Source of the DNA: Flavobacterium sp. Leaf82
GTDB taxonomy: Bacteria; Bacteroidota; Bacteroidia; Flavobacteriales; Flavobacteriaceae
Assembly (NCBI RefSeq): GCF_001422725.1
Contig: NZ_LMMA01000012.1
Location: 490,967-554,966, forward strand
Reading direction: 5' to 3'
Length of the DNA stretch: 64,000 bases
Both the position numbers and the translations under genes were made by a program. This document shows positions 17,890 to 26,046 of the stretch, one piece after another (position 1 is the first letter of the stretch; each line of letters starts with the position of its first letter). The notes beneath the pieces were generated by a model. The model worked only from the letters and a program-made list of their open reading frames with translations, was not told the DNA's origin and did no database searches.

Positions 17890-18870
17890 TTACAGAACCA
17901 TCAAATTACAGCCACGAATATCCGAATTATCAAAACGTCCTAATACCTCGAAAGAGTTGTTGGGATTTTTTTTGCCTAAATCCTGTGTAGCGATAAAAGA
18001 ACAAGAGTTGATGTTGGCTAAATCGATCACATTTATTCCGCCGGTTTTTCCGTCTTTTACGTAAGTAAGAGCGTCTTCTGGATCGCGAATTAAAATGTGC
18101 ATCCATGACGGACATTCAAAAACGCCTTCGCCTAAAGAATAGGCTTGTCCTAAAAGTTCAGTCATTCCATATTCTGAATGAATTGCTGTAACTCCAAAAC
18201 CTTTACAAAGTTGTTCGTGCAATTCTTCACGAATCATTTCTTTGCGTTTTCCTTTCATTCCTCCAGTTTCCATAATAATGGTATTCTGAAGGTTAAATTG
18301 ATGTTTTTCAATCAAATCTAATAAGGCATAAGTAACACCAATTAAAATCACATTTTGTCCGGATACGTCAAGAGCTGTCAATTTTTTTATTAGATCGTCG
18401 TGATTGTGTAAATAAAAACCACTTTCAGGCTGATTGGATAGTTTTATTAAATCTTCGACCATGTAAATTAGCGAAGATCCATCGCGTTCAAGATAAGACG
18501 GTAAAAGGGCTAAAACAACGTAATCTTCGATATTGCCATAGAATTGAGAGAAACCGTTGCGGTAACTTTCCTCATATAGGGAAACATTGGTCACTATATG
18601 CCTGCTTGTAATCATTCCGGTTGTTCCGCTGCTGGTAAAAGTTACCTGAGCCGGATCGTTATTAGAAACTACGTCATGACTTTTGAAAAACTGAATAGGC
18701 AAAAACGGAATTTGCTCCAATGATTTTACCTGTTGTGGGTTGACTTTCAAGAAATAACAGAAATCACGATATACGATATTTTTCTCATGTTGAAAACGAA
18801 ATACTTTTAAGGCTATTTTTTCAAATTGTTTATGACTCGAAATCGTAAATATATCGCTGGCTGTGATCAA
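17890..18870 (-). CDS. LuxE/PaaK-like acyl-protein synthetase family protein
   Basis: Adenylate-forming-type protein of 326 residues. The nucleotide-binding signature TFTSSGTTG (residues 77-85) is clear, and EYGMTELLGQAY resembles the A5 region. The length and N-terminal layout fit the LuxE-like acyl-protein synthetase/acyltransferase group, shorter than PaaK. It probably activates a carboxylic acid, with Tyr/Thr/Glu of the YGMTE motif contacting the adenylate. It stands alone; the neighbours do not reveal the substrate. Confidence 0.75.
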   Translation of the reverse strand: MITASDIFTISSHKQFEKIALKVFRFQHEKNIVYRDFCYFLKVNPQQVKSLEQIPFLPIQFFKSHDVVSNNDPAQVTFTSSGTTGMITSRHIVTNVSLYEESYRNGFSQFYGNIEDYVVLALLPSYLERDGSSLIYMVEDLIKLSNQPESGFYLHNHDDLIKKLTALDVSGQNVILIGVTYALLDLIEKHQFNLQNTIIMETGGMKGKRKEMIREELHEQLCKGFGVTAIHSEYGMTELLGQAYSLGEGVFECPSWMHILIRDPEDALTYVKDGKTGGINVIDLANINSCSFIATQDLGKKNPNNSFEVLGRFDNSDIRGCNLMVL

Positions 18871-18900
18871 AACTTTTTTTTTGCAAAGATATTGTTTTTA

Positions 18901-19007
18901 GTTTTCAGTCGCAGTTTTCAGTTGCAGTTTTTGGCATGTAATGAAACTGAAAAAGTGAGACTGAGACTAAAACATAAAAAAAAGCTCCTGAAAAGGAGCT
19001 TTTTTTT
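18901..19007. repeat. CAGT-word inverted array next to a terminator
   Basis: Left arm 18901-18930 repeats CAGTCG/CAGTTTT/CAGTTG words; right arm 18943-18973 carries the complement (GAAACTG, GAGACTGAGACT). It is followed by a perfect hairpin AAGCTCC/GGAGCTT with T-runs at 18978-19007, the terminator for the sorting-domain gene on the minus strand. The same CAGT word builds the array at 40935-41124. Confidence 0.7.
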
Positions 19008-19012
19008 ATGTT

Positions 19013-19357
19013 TTATCGAATGATAAGTTTTCGTGTTGCAGAAGTGTTGTCTTCGCTTATTTTTATAATATAAACGCCGGGTACAAGATCTGATACATTT
19101 AGTTCTCGTGAAGTTAAATGTGCCTGAAGCACTTTTTTACCCAGGATATCAAAGATTATAATTTCTTTTTCTAAATCATTTTTAGAGGAGATATATACTT
19201 TTCCGCTTGTAACGGGATTAGGGTACAAGCTTAAACCCTCAATAGTAGTTGCTGTTGCATCCTGAGGTTTTGGTAATTGCTTACTCTCTTGTGCCGAAAC
19301 ACCCAGAGTAAAGAAAAAAGCCAATAAGATTATAATATAAAAGTAGTTTTTTACCAT
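19013..19357 (-). CDS. T9SS sorting-domain protein without a passenger domain
   Basis: Secreted protein of 114 residues. The start at 19357 gives a signal peptide (residues 1-22, ending VSAQ); an upstream in-frame ATG at 19399 is less likely. Almost everything after a 20-residue linker is a type IX secretion C-terminal sorting domain of the type A family: LSLYPNPVTSGKVYIS, then IIFDILGKKV, then LVPGVYIIKI, ending KLIIR. No enzymatic or binding domain precedes it. Family knowledge says this domain targets proteins through T9SS for release or surface anchoring. It is separated by a terminator from the beta-helix lipoprotein upstream. Confidence 0.85.
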   Translation of the reverse strand: MVKNYFYIIILLAFFFTLGVSAQESKQLPKPQDATATTIEGLSLYPNPVTSGKVYISSKNDLEKEIIIFDILGKKVLQAHLTSRELNVSDLVPGVYIIKISEDNTSATRKLIIR

Positions 19358-19410
19358 CGCATTGTTTTGATTAATGTAAATATACAAAAAAAAATACAAA
19401 AACTACGCCA

Positions 19411-19445
19411 AAAAAAAAACATCCTAATATTTAGGATGTTTTTAA
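19411..19445 (-). terminator. Terminator of the beta-helix lipoprotein gene
   Basis: AAACATCCTAA/TTAGGATGTTT hairpin with a 3-nt loop and T-runs on both strands, 20 bp after the stop codon at 19465. Confidence 0.88.
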
Positions 19446-19464
19446 CATTTTATGTGTGAAGTGA

Positions 19465-20661
19465 TTAGAAACCAACTGACCAGCTAGCAGCCCATGTTGG
19501 AGCTAAAACTCCGTTACCAGCACCAGTTGCAGTAGCTGATTCTGTAAATATAGCAGATACATCAGCAGTTACTCCAGATGTAGCAGGAGCTACAGCAGTT
19601 TTCTTTCCTTTAGATTTTGCAGGTACATCAGTAACAAATAATACGTTTGATACTTTTAAAGCTGTTCCAACGAAAGCAATAGTTTCGTCATTTTCAACAT
19701 CAATACCAGTTGCCCAAGAGCTTAAAACTACATTTGAGATGATTCCTTTAGTTCCTCTTCTTAATTTGATAGCTTGGTTTTCTGCAAAGTTAGCAACAGC
19801 TGCAGTACTTCCAGGTCCAACAAGAGATAAATTTGTGATAGTAGGGTTAGCGATTGGAGTGAAAGCGTATCCAAATTCAAAGTTATCAGCTTCGATTCCT
19901 CTGTTTCCTTTTCCAAAATCTAATTTACCATACCAGTTAGTGTTTGTTCCATTCCATCCTTCAGTCCAGTCAAATTGATCATCTTCGTTACCGATAGAGA
20001 TTAAGTTTGAAGTATTTACAGATCCTCCGAAGAATTCAAATCCGTCATCAGCACCGTGGTAAGCTTCTACGTATTCAACAGTTGTTCCAGAACCAACTCC
20101 AAAAAACGAAACACCATTAAATTCTTTTTCAGAGTTAAAAGCAGCTCCAGCGTACTCAATTCTTAAATATCTGATAGATCCTGAGTTATCAGCAGCATTA
20201 GTTCCTCCGTAAGTTAATTCAGCAACTTCAGATGTAGCTGTACTTGCACCACCACTTACACGGTTGATTGGCGCTTTACCACAAATTACTAAACCACCCC
20301 ATTTACCAGCTTCTTTTACAGTAGCAGTCATAATAACTGGTTTTGCAGCTGTACCATTTACGTTGATTTTTCCTCCTTGTGCGATTGCTATATAAGATGC
20401 AGTTCCGCCTGTACCTTCAATAGTTGTTCCAGCAGGAATTGTTAGAGTTGCTCCGTTTTCTACTTTTATTGCACCTGTTAATTTGTAAGTTTTAGATGCA
20501 TCAAGTACTACCTCACCATCAGCGATAGTTCCTTTAAAGTTAGCAGCATCAGCAACAAATGTTGAAGTTGGTGCTTTTTTATCGTCATCACTAGAACAGC
20601 TTGTAAGCAAACCTCCTGATAAAGCAATAACTGTAACGAAATTTAAAATTGATTTTTTCAT
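19465..20661 (-). CDS. Parallel beta-helix-like surface lipoprotein
   Basis: Predicted lipoprotein of 398 residues with lipobox LLTSC (cysteine at about residue 22) and an acidic SSDDD spacer that could act as a surface-export signal. The body is rich in Gly, Ala, Thr and Asn with regularly spaced short strands (GATLTIPAGTTIEG, NGVSFFGVGSGTTVEYVEAYHGADDGFEFFGGSVN) as in right-handed beta-helix proteins. It has no recognisable catalytic motif. The gene lies directly downstream of the TonB receptor (20883-23657) on the same strand but behind a terminator and its own promoter, which carries the same type of 11-bp repeat box. A role as accessory lipoprotein of that receptor, possibly in phosphate acquisition, is inference. 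Confidence 0.8.
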   Translation of the reverse strand: MKKSILNFVTVIALSGGLLTSCSSDDDKKAPTSTFVADAANFKGTIADGEVVLDASKTYKLTGAIKVENGATLTIPAGTTIEGTGGTASYIAIAQGGKINVNGTAAKPVIMTATVKEAGKWGGLVICGKAPINRVSGGASTATSEVAELTYGGTNAADNSGSIRYLRIEYAGAAFNSEKEFNGVSFFGVGSGTTVEYVEAYHGADDGFEFFGGSVNTSNLISIGNEDDQFDWTEGWNGTNTNWYGKLDFGKGNRGIEADNFEFGYAFTPIANPTITNLSLVGPGSTAAVANFAENQAIKLRRGTKGIISNVVLSSWATGIDVENDETIAFVGTALKVSNVLFVTDVPAKSKGKKTAVAPATSGVTADVSAIFTESATATGAGNGVLAPTWAASWSVGF

Positions 20662-20701
20662 AATCGTTTTAATAATTTTTTTTGTGTTTAATTTCTTGTT
20701 G

Positions 20702-20745
20702 CAAAGATGGATTAGAAATCTTTTTTAGATGTTAAGTAACTGTGA
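20702..20745 (-). promoter_or_regulatory. Promoter with Pho-like box, beta-helix lipoprotein gene
   Basis: On the minus strand the -7-like element CATCTTTG (20702-20709) is preceded by TAACAT (20729-20734) and TCACAG (20740-20745) at an 11-bp step. The TAACAT sits exactly 20 bp from the -7 element, the same register as at the TonB promoter (23687-23741). The unit nearest the -7 element (20718) is degenerate. Confidence 0.5.
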
Positions 20746-20828
20746 TTGTTAGTTTAATAAAAAGTAGTTTTTATATTAAGTAAACGTTAACGGCTTAACA
20801 TGTGATTTAAAGTGTAAAAACAGTCCAT

Positions 20829-20859
20829 AAAAAAAGACAGCCATAAAGCTGTCTTTTTT
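20829..20859 (-). terminator. Terminator of the TonB receptor gene
   Basis: AAAAAAGACAGC/GCTGTCTTTTTT hairpin with a 6-nt loop, 24 bp after the receptor stop codon on the minus strand. Confidence 0.9.
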
Positions 20860-20882
20860 ACTAATTCAAAATATCTGTTTAT

Positions 20883-23657
20883 TTAAAACTCATAGCTAAA
20901 TTGCAAGCTTAAGTTTAAACCTTTTTTGTAGCTCAAAACATTTACGTCTCCGGATTGGTTTTCCTGAACTCTGTTTACAGTTGGATCAAGAATGTTTTTT
21001 ACGACTAAACCAAGACCGTAGTTTTTGCTTAATTTAGATTTTGCAATGAAATCTAATGAACCAACTGCTTTATCAACTAAGTCACCTTTTTCTAGTGTAC
21101 CAATTGCATTTACTCGGTCAGAGAAATAATTGTAAGCTAAAGTTGTAGTAAGGTTGCTGTTTTTGTCATTCCATTCGTTGTAGAAAGATATATCAGCATT
21201 TAATAATAAAGGAGAAGCTCCAGTAAATTTACCTGTTTTATTAGTAAAAGTAGTTGGACGGGTTCCGTTAGTTTCTTCAAGAACCTTTTCGTCATTTAGT
21301 TCTTGTTTGCTGTATAAATATGATGCATTAAGACCACCAGTTAATCTTTTTGTGTTTTCGCTGTCAAAATTAAAAAGTACTTTTTTGTATTCTAATTCAG
21401 CTCCGGCAACATAACCATAATCTCCTGAGTTTACATAAGAAATATCATTTGTAGAAGAGTTAATGATAACTTCATTGATTGGGTTCAGGATATATTTTCC
21501 AAATGCAGTTAGAGAAACAACTTCATCACTTTGTGGGAACATCTCCCATTTTAAATCTAAGTTATAATCATCTGAAGCATATAAAAATGGGTTACCAACT
21601 TTAGCTTGTAAAAATTCCTCATAGATAAAAGGAGATCTTTCTTTGAACTGTGGTAATGTATAAGTCTTGCTGAATCCTAAACGTAAATTTTGTTTTTCGT
21701 TAAGTTCATATTTTAAAACTAAACTTGGCAAGAAAGCTGTTTTTTCTAACTTATCGCTTCCTCCATCAGGATCTAATTGTGTGCTCCATTCAACATTTTG
21801 AGTAATAACTTCTGCTCTTAATCCTAAAACAGCAGTAAGCTTAGTATTAAATTTGTATTCTGTATTTAAGAATCCGCCATTAATAGTTAAATCTCCACCG
21901 TAAGTTTGTGGGTCAAGTGCATTTGAAACTTCTGGACCTCCACGGAAAGTTGAAATCGTGAAAAAGTTGTTTGCAAAATTTTGTTGGTTGTAAAACAAAT
22001 CCAGGTTGTTTGGGTCAACAATGTCACCAGTATGAGACACTGGAGATGTTGTTGTTTTAAGATTAAATTGAGTTGCCTCAAAATCTCTGTTTTTAAATCT
22101 TCCGTTATATCCTGCAGTAAATTTTCCTTTATAATCTCCTTCGTCGTTTTTGTTAAACTTGTAATTTACAGATAAATTTGCCGCTAATTCATTTTCTTTC
22201 AGATCTTGAAAGTAACGGTTGTTATTTGGTGCAGACTGAGAGTTGATTACATATGCGCCATCAATTTTATTTAATGTATTGTAAGTTCTGTCCGGAATGC
22301 TTTGGTTTACTATGTTGTAAGAACCTCCCCAGTTAAGAGTACTTCTGTCTGTTAATTTATGTTCACCTAATAATTGGTTTACCCATAAATCAGTTTTTTC
22401 ATATTCATTTCTGCGAATGTATCCGTTTCCTTCATTTGCTAAGTCAACAATATATCCTGAAGATTCTTCTTTCTTTTGTGCAGATGTGTTAATGTACAAA
22501 GAGTTGAAGTTGATTTTGTTATTGTTGTTGATTTTGTATCCTGCATTAAACATACCAGTTGTATTGGTGCTGTATGCCAGATATTTATAATCTAAGTCTT
22601 TTCCGGCTACACCAGCAGCATTTACACTTCCTTTTGCAGTTCCGTTTGTTCTTGAAGAATAATCATTGGTAAAAGAAGCAGTTCCGAAGATGTTGATTTT
22701 TCCTTCTTCTCCAACATTAAAGGTATCACCACCAGAAATTCCTAAAGAACCTGCAAGTGGAGTTTTTTTCTCAAATTGCAATGTGTTAAAACCATATTGA
22801 TTAAGAGGATTGTTTGGAATTTCGGCTTTACTAAATCCAAAAGAATTTGGACCTTTTTGTAATGTAAAGTTATTTTCTCCAACAGCGTTTGTGTTTATTT
22901 TTGATTCAGCATCGATTTTGAAAAAACCATTTCCTTTGTAATCTTTAGAAACGATATCAACATTTCCTCCGGCAAAATCTCCAAAAAACTTACCATTATA
23001 AACCTTGTCAATAGATACGAACTCAATAATGTCGGTTGAGAAAATATCTAAATTAATGTTTTTCTTTTCAGGATCGTTAGATGGTATTGGTAAACCATTC
23101 ATAGTAGTAGAGTTGTAACGGTCACCTAAACCTCTAACAAAAATATTACCAGTTCCTTCTTGTTTAGTAATACCTGTAGTTTTTACAACAGCATTGGCAA
23201 CATCACTAACTCCTTTTTTAGAAAGTTCTTGTGCTCCAATAGATTGTTTTATATCTACTGCATTTTTTTGTTCTAAAAGTAATGCAGATTCTTTTTGTCT
23301 GTTTACGGCTGATGATTTTACAACAACATCCTTAAGAGTATATCCGCCTGATGAAAGCACCTGATTAACTGTAACAGTTTCATTTGCTTTAACAATTACT
23401 GGTTGTTCTACAGATTCATATCCAACGAAACTAAAAATAATAATATAATTTCCCGGATTTACATTCAACGAATATTTTCCGTCGATGTCAGTGTTTGCGC
23501 TAATGTTTGTACCTTTAAGTAGTACATTAGCAAAAGGTAAAACTTCATTGTTCGTTTCTTTGTCGGTTAAAACGCCAGAAATTGTACCTTTGTTCTGGGC
23601 GATAGAAATCGTACAGATAAATAATGCAATAAATAGAAATTTTAAATTGAATTTCAT
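20883..23657 (-). CDS. TonB-dependent receptor with carboxypeptidase-like N-terminus
   Basis: Outer-membrane transporter of 924 residues. Signal peptide residues 1-20 (ending SIAQ), a CarboxypepD-regulatory-like domain at about 23-105 (GTISGVLTDKETN to YESVEQPV), a plug domain at about 125-260 (FVRGLGDRYNSTTMNGLPIP), then a beta-barrel ending in the aromatic signature LSLQFSYEF. No SusD partner is adjacent; the downstream beta-helix lipoprotein may serve instead. It faces the PhoB-like regulator gene, and its promoter carries three to four 11-bp repeats also present before the OprP-like porin. Phosphate or organophosphate uptake is therefore likely but inferred. Confidence 0.95.
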   Translation of the reverse strand: MKFNLKFLFIALFICTISIAQNKGTISGVLTDKETNNEVLPFANVLLKGTNISANTDIDGKYSLNVNPGNYIIIFSFVGYESVEQPVIVKANETVTVNQVLSSGGYTLKDVVVKSSAVNRQKESALLLEQKNAVDIKQSIGAQELSKKGVSDVANAVVKTTGITKQEGTGNIFVRGLGDRYNSTTMNGLPIPSNDPEKKNINLDIFSTDIIEFVSIDKVYNGKFFGDFAGGNVDIVSKDYKGNGFFKIDAESKINTNAVGENNFTLQKGPNSFGFSKAEIPNNPLNQYGFNTLQFEKKTPLAGSLGISGGDTFNVGEEGKINIFGTASFTNDYSSRTNGTAKGSVNAAGVAGKDLDYKYLAYSTNTTGMFNAGYKINNNNKINFNSLYINTSAQKKEESSGYIVDLANEGNGYIRRNEYEKTDLWVNQLLGEHKLTDRSTLNWGGSYNIVNQSIPDRTYNTLNKIDGAYVINSQSAPNNNRYFQDLKENELAANLSVNYKFNKNDEGDYKGKFTAGYNGRFKNRDFEATQFNLKTTTSPVSHTGDIVDPNNLDLFYNQQNFANNFFTISTFRGGPEVSNALDPQTYGGDLTINGGFLNTEYKFNTKLTAVLGLRAEVITQNVEWSTQLDPDGGSDKLEKTAFLPSLVLKYELNEKQNLRLGFSKTYTLPQFKERSPFIYEEFLQAKVGNPFLYASDDYNLDLKWEMFPQSDEVVSLTAFGKYILNPINEVIINSSTNDISYVNSGDYGYVAGAELEYKKVLFNFDSENTKRLTGGLNASYLYSKQELNDEKVLEETNGTRPTTFTNKTGKFTGASPLLLNADISFYNEWNDKNSNLTTTLAYNYFSDRVNAIGTLEKGDLVDKAVGSLDFIAKSKLSKNYGLGLVVKNILDPTVNRVQENQSGDVNVLSYKKGLNLSLQFSYEF

Positions 23658-23686
23658 TTCAGTGTTGTGTTTAATTTATTTTTGTG

Positions 23687-23741
23687 CAAAGAAAGAAACG
23701 CTGTGTAAAGTTCATGTTAGGCACTTGTTATGTTTTTGTGT
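23687..23741 (-). promoter_or_regulatory. Promoter with Pho-like box, TonB receptor gene
   Basis: On the minus strand, TAACAA (23725-23730), TAACAT (23714-23719) and TTACAC (23703-23708) repeat with an exact 11-bp step; a weaker fourth unit lies at 23736-23741. The last unit ends 8 bp before a -7-like TTTCTTTG (23687-23694). There is no clear -33 element, as expected for a promoter that needs an activator bound in its place. Confidence 0.6.
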
Positions 23742-23773
23742 CTTGTAGATTATCAAATTGTTACCAGATTAAA

Positions 23774-23802
23774 TTACCGTTAACCACAATTTTTAACGGT
23801 TA
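23774..23802. promoter_or_regulatory. Inverted repeat between TonB receptor and PhoB-like gene
   Basis: ACCGTTAA (23776-23783) and TTAACGGT (23793-23800) are perfect inverted arms in the divergent promoter region. The 9-nt AT-rich spacer and lack of a T-run make a protein-binding site more likely than a terminator. Which protein binds is unknown. Confidence 0.4.
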
Positions 23803-23890
23803 TTTTGTTAGTATATTTACGCTGTGAAATAAAAAACATCGAATATTTAATGAAGAAAATTTGATGTAAAAATCTCAATTTTTGCTATTT

Positions 23891-24574
23891 ATGAAAAAAA
23901 CACAAACCAAGATTTTATTAGTTGACGATGAACCAGATATCTTAGAAATCGTTGGCTATAACCTTGCTCAGGAAGGCTACCAGATTGTTACTGCTTCAAA
24001 CGGAAAAGAAGCAATAGCAAAGGCTCAGAAAGAATTGCCGGACTTAATTATTATGGATGTAATGATGGCTGAAATGGATGGAATGGAAGCTTGTGAACAC
24101 ATCAGAAAAATTCCTGAATTAAATAATGTTATCATAACATTTCTTACAGCGAGAAGCGAAGATTACTCACAAGTTGCTGGTTTTGATGCAGGTGCAGATG
24201 ATTATATCACTAAGCCAATTAAACCAAAATTATTGGTGAGCAAAGTAAAGGCTTTGTTAAGAAGGTTAAAAGAACAAGAAGTTGTTAGTGATACCCTGAA
24301 TGTAGGAGGAATCGAGATCAATCGTGAAGAATATAAGATCATTAAAGGGAATGTCGAAATTGCTTTACCAAGAAAAGAATTCGAATTGTTTTACCTATTA
24401 GCTTCAAAACCCGGAAAAGTTTTTAAAAGAGATGAAATCCTGGATAAAGTTTGGGGCAACGAAGTTGTAGTTGGAGGAAGAACAATCGATGTTCACATCA
24501 GAAAATTACGCGAAAAAATAGGAGAAGACCTTTTTAAAACAATAAAAGGAGTTGGATATAAATTTGAAGTTTAA
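23891..24574 (+). CDS. OmpR/PhoB-family response regulator (PhoB-like)
   Basis: Response regulator of 227 residues from the ATG at 23891 (an in-frame TTG at 23882 is rejected). The receiver domain has the acidic pair in LLVDDEPD, the phosphoacceptor in LIIMDVMM, and Thr/Lys in FLTARSED and ITKPIKPK. A winged-helix output domain covers about residues 130-227 (LPRKEFELFYLLASKPGKVF, then VVGGRTIDVHIRKLREKIG). It lies between a TonB receptor and a sensor kinase plus OprO/P-type porin, which argues for the phosphate-starvation regulator PhoB. That identity is inferred from context and the shared 11-bp repeat boxes. Confidence 0.9.
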   Translation: MKKTQTKILLVDDEPDILEIVGYNLAQEGYQIVTASNGKEAIAKAQKELPDLIIMDVMMAEMDGMEACEHIRKIPELNNVIITFLTARSEDYSQVAGFDAGADDYITKPIKPKLLVSKVKALLRRLKEQEVVSDTLNVGGIEINREEYKIIKGNVEIALPRKEFELFYLLASKPGKVFKRDEILDKVWGNEVVVGGRTIDVHIRKLREKIGEDLFKTIKGVGYKFEV

Positions 24575-24592
24575 ACATTCAATAAAAATTTG

Positions 24593-24762
24593 AACCATAT
24601 AAGTTATATAAGTTCATTTAAATTATAGCATACATACTTTTAGAATCAAAGTCTATCTTTGTCAAAGTTCAAAACTTTGACAAAGATTTCTTTTTTTAAG
24701 TTCTTAATGTAAAGGATATAATTACATTTTACTTTTAAATGAACTTATATCACTTATATGTT
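24593..24762. repeat. ATATAAG inverted array enclosing a terminator
   Basis: Left arm 24593-24621 and right arm 24735-24762 are inverted copies built on ATATAAG words; the left arm is identical over 29 bp to the arm at 45116-45144. Between them a perfect 15-bp hairpin ATCTTTGTCAAAGTT (24655-24669 with 24673-24687) is followed by seven T, a strong terminator. This sits between the PhoB-like and kinase genes of one two-component pair. Confidence 0.8.
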
Positions 24763-24796
24763 AAAAAAAATAACCTCTTAATGGTTCCATAATTCA

Positions 24797-25882
24797 ATGA
24801 AAATTAATTTTAAAAAAACATACAAATTTGCTGTAAAGTCGGCATTATATATAAGCCTTTTTGGGACAGGATTTGTGTTGATATTGATGAATTTATTCTA
24901 TAAAAACGAACTAAAACATCAAGTTGCGTTTGGAATAATTTTTATTATTTCGATCTATATTTTCTCCTTTTTAGTTTTACAATATCGTGTAGAACGCTTT
25001 ATTTACAGAAGAGTAAAGAAAATCTACGATGAGGTTTCGTTATTAGAATCTACCACACTGATCAATCAGCCCATTACTACAGATATGGAAACTCTTTCAC
25101 GAGAAGTGAAAAAGTTTGCTACTGATAAAAAGCTGGAAATCGAAATGCTTGAGATTAGAGAGCAATATCGCAGAGAGTTTTTAGGCAATGTTTCTCATGA
25201 ACTTAAAACCCCATTGTTTACCGTTCAGGGTTATGTTTCGACTTTGCTTGATGGCGCGATGGATGATAAGAACATTCGAAAAAAATATTTGAAACGTGCT
25301 GAAAAAGGAGTAGAAAGATTAATTTATATCGTTGAGGATCTTGATATGATTACCAAATTAGAATCTGGTGATCTGGATTTAATGATTACTGATTTTGATA
25401 TCGTCGAATTGATTCAGAATGTTTTTGATTTGCTGGAGATGAAAGCCGATAAAAAGAAAATCAAATTAGCTTTTGAAAGCAAGAATGTACAATCTGTTAT
25501 AGTTCGTGGAGATCAGGACAGAATTCAACAAGTTCTGGAGAACCTGATTGTCAACTCTATTAAATATGGTAAAGATGGCGGTTTGACCGAAGTTGGAGTT
25601 GTAAACCTAACAAAGAAAAAAGTTTTAATCAGAATTAGTGATAATGGAGAAGGAGTTGAAAAACAGAATATCCCAAGACTTTTTGAACGTTTTTACAGAG
25701 TTGACAAAAGCGGAACCAGATCAGAAGGTGGTTCAGGTCTTGGATTAGCAATTGTAAAACATATTATCGAAGCACACAAAGAGAAAGTATATGTAGAAAG
25801 TGAATTCGGAATTGGTTCTGAATTCTCCTTTACACTTGAAAAAGCATTAAAAGCACAAAAACCTGAGGTTAAAAAATTGTAA
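24797..25882 (+). CDS. Sensor histidine kinase (PhoR-like)
   Basis: Membrane-bound kinase of 361 residues. Two transmembrane helices at about residues 15-35 and 42-62 leave almost no periplasmic sensor domain. A HisKA domain follows with FLGNVSHELKTPL (phosphoacceptor His near residue 134), then HATPase_c with N-box VLENLIVNSIKYG, ISDNGEGV, and GGSGLGLAIVKH. A kinase without a periplasmic domain fits PhoR, which senses through the Pst/PhoU system in other bacteria; no phoU or pst gene lies in this window. It is separated from its regulator by 222 bp containing a terminator and is followed by the porin gene. Confidence 0.9.
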   Translation: MKINFKKTYKFAVKSALYISLFGTGFVLILMNLFYKNELKHQVAFGIIFIISIYIFSFLVLQYRVERFIYRRVKKIYDEVSLLESTTLINQPITTDMETLSREVKKFATDKKLEIEMLEIREQYRREFLGNVSHELKTPLFTVQGYVSTLLDGAMDDKNIRKKYLKRAEKGVERLIYIVEDLDMITKLESGDLDLMITDFDIVELIQNVFDLLEMKADKKKIKLAFESKNVQSVIVRGDQDRIQQVLENLIVNSIKYGKDGGLTEVGVVNLTKKKVLIRISDNGEGVEKQNIPRLFERFYRVDKSGTRSEGGSGLGLAIVKHIIEAHKEKVYVESEFGIGSEFSFTLEKALKAQKPEVKKL

Positions 25883-25949
25883 GCAGATTTTAGAGAAGCA
25901 CTATGAAATAAGGCTTTTTAACAATAAATCAATATACGCGAAAACTTCG

Positions 25950-26015
25950 TAACATTAAATTTTTATTATAGTAACATCCTGTTAATGATTTCTTAACATT
26001 GATGCTACATCTTTG
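25950..26015 (+). promoter_or_regulatory. Promoter with Pho-like box, OprP-like porin gene
   Basis: TAACAT occurs at 25950, 25972 and 25994, exactly 22 bp apart, with a related TAATGA at 25983 filling the 11-bp step. The last unit ends 8 bp before a -7-like CATCTTTG (26008-26015), the same spacing as at 23687-23741. Transcription would start near 26022, 25 nt before the ATG at 26047. Confidence 0.65.
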
Positions 26016-26046
26016 TACCCTGAAATTAAGGGATATTAGAGAAAGG

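Noticed and set aside
18901..18973. Small RNA gene between the LuxE-like and sorting-domain genes
   Set aside because: The structure is explained by the CAGT-word inverted array next to the terminator, and there is no promoter-like element.
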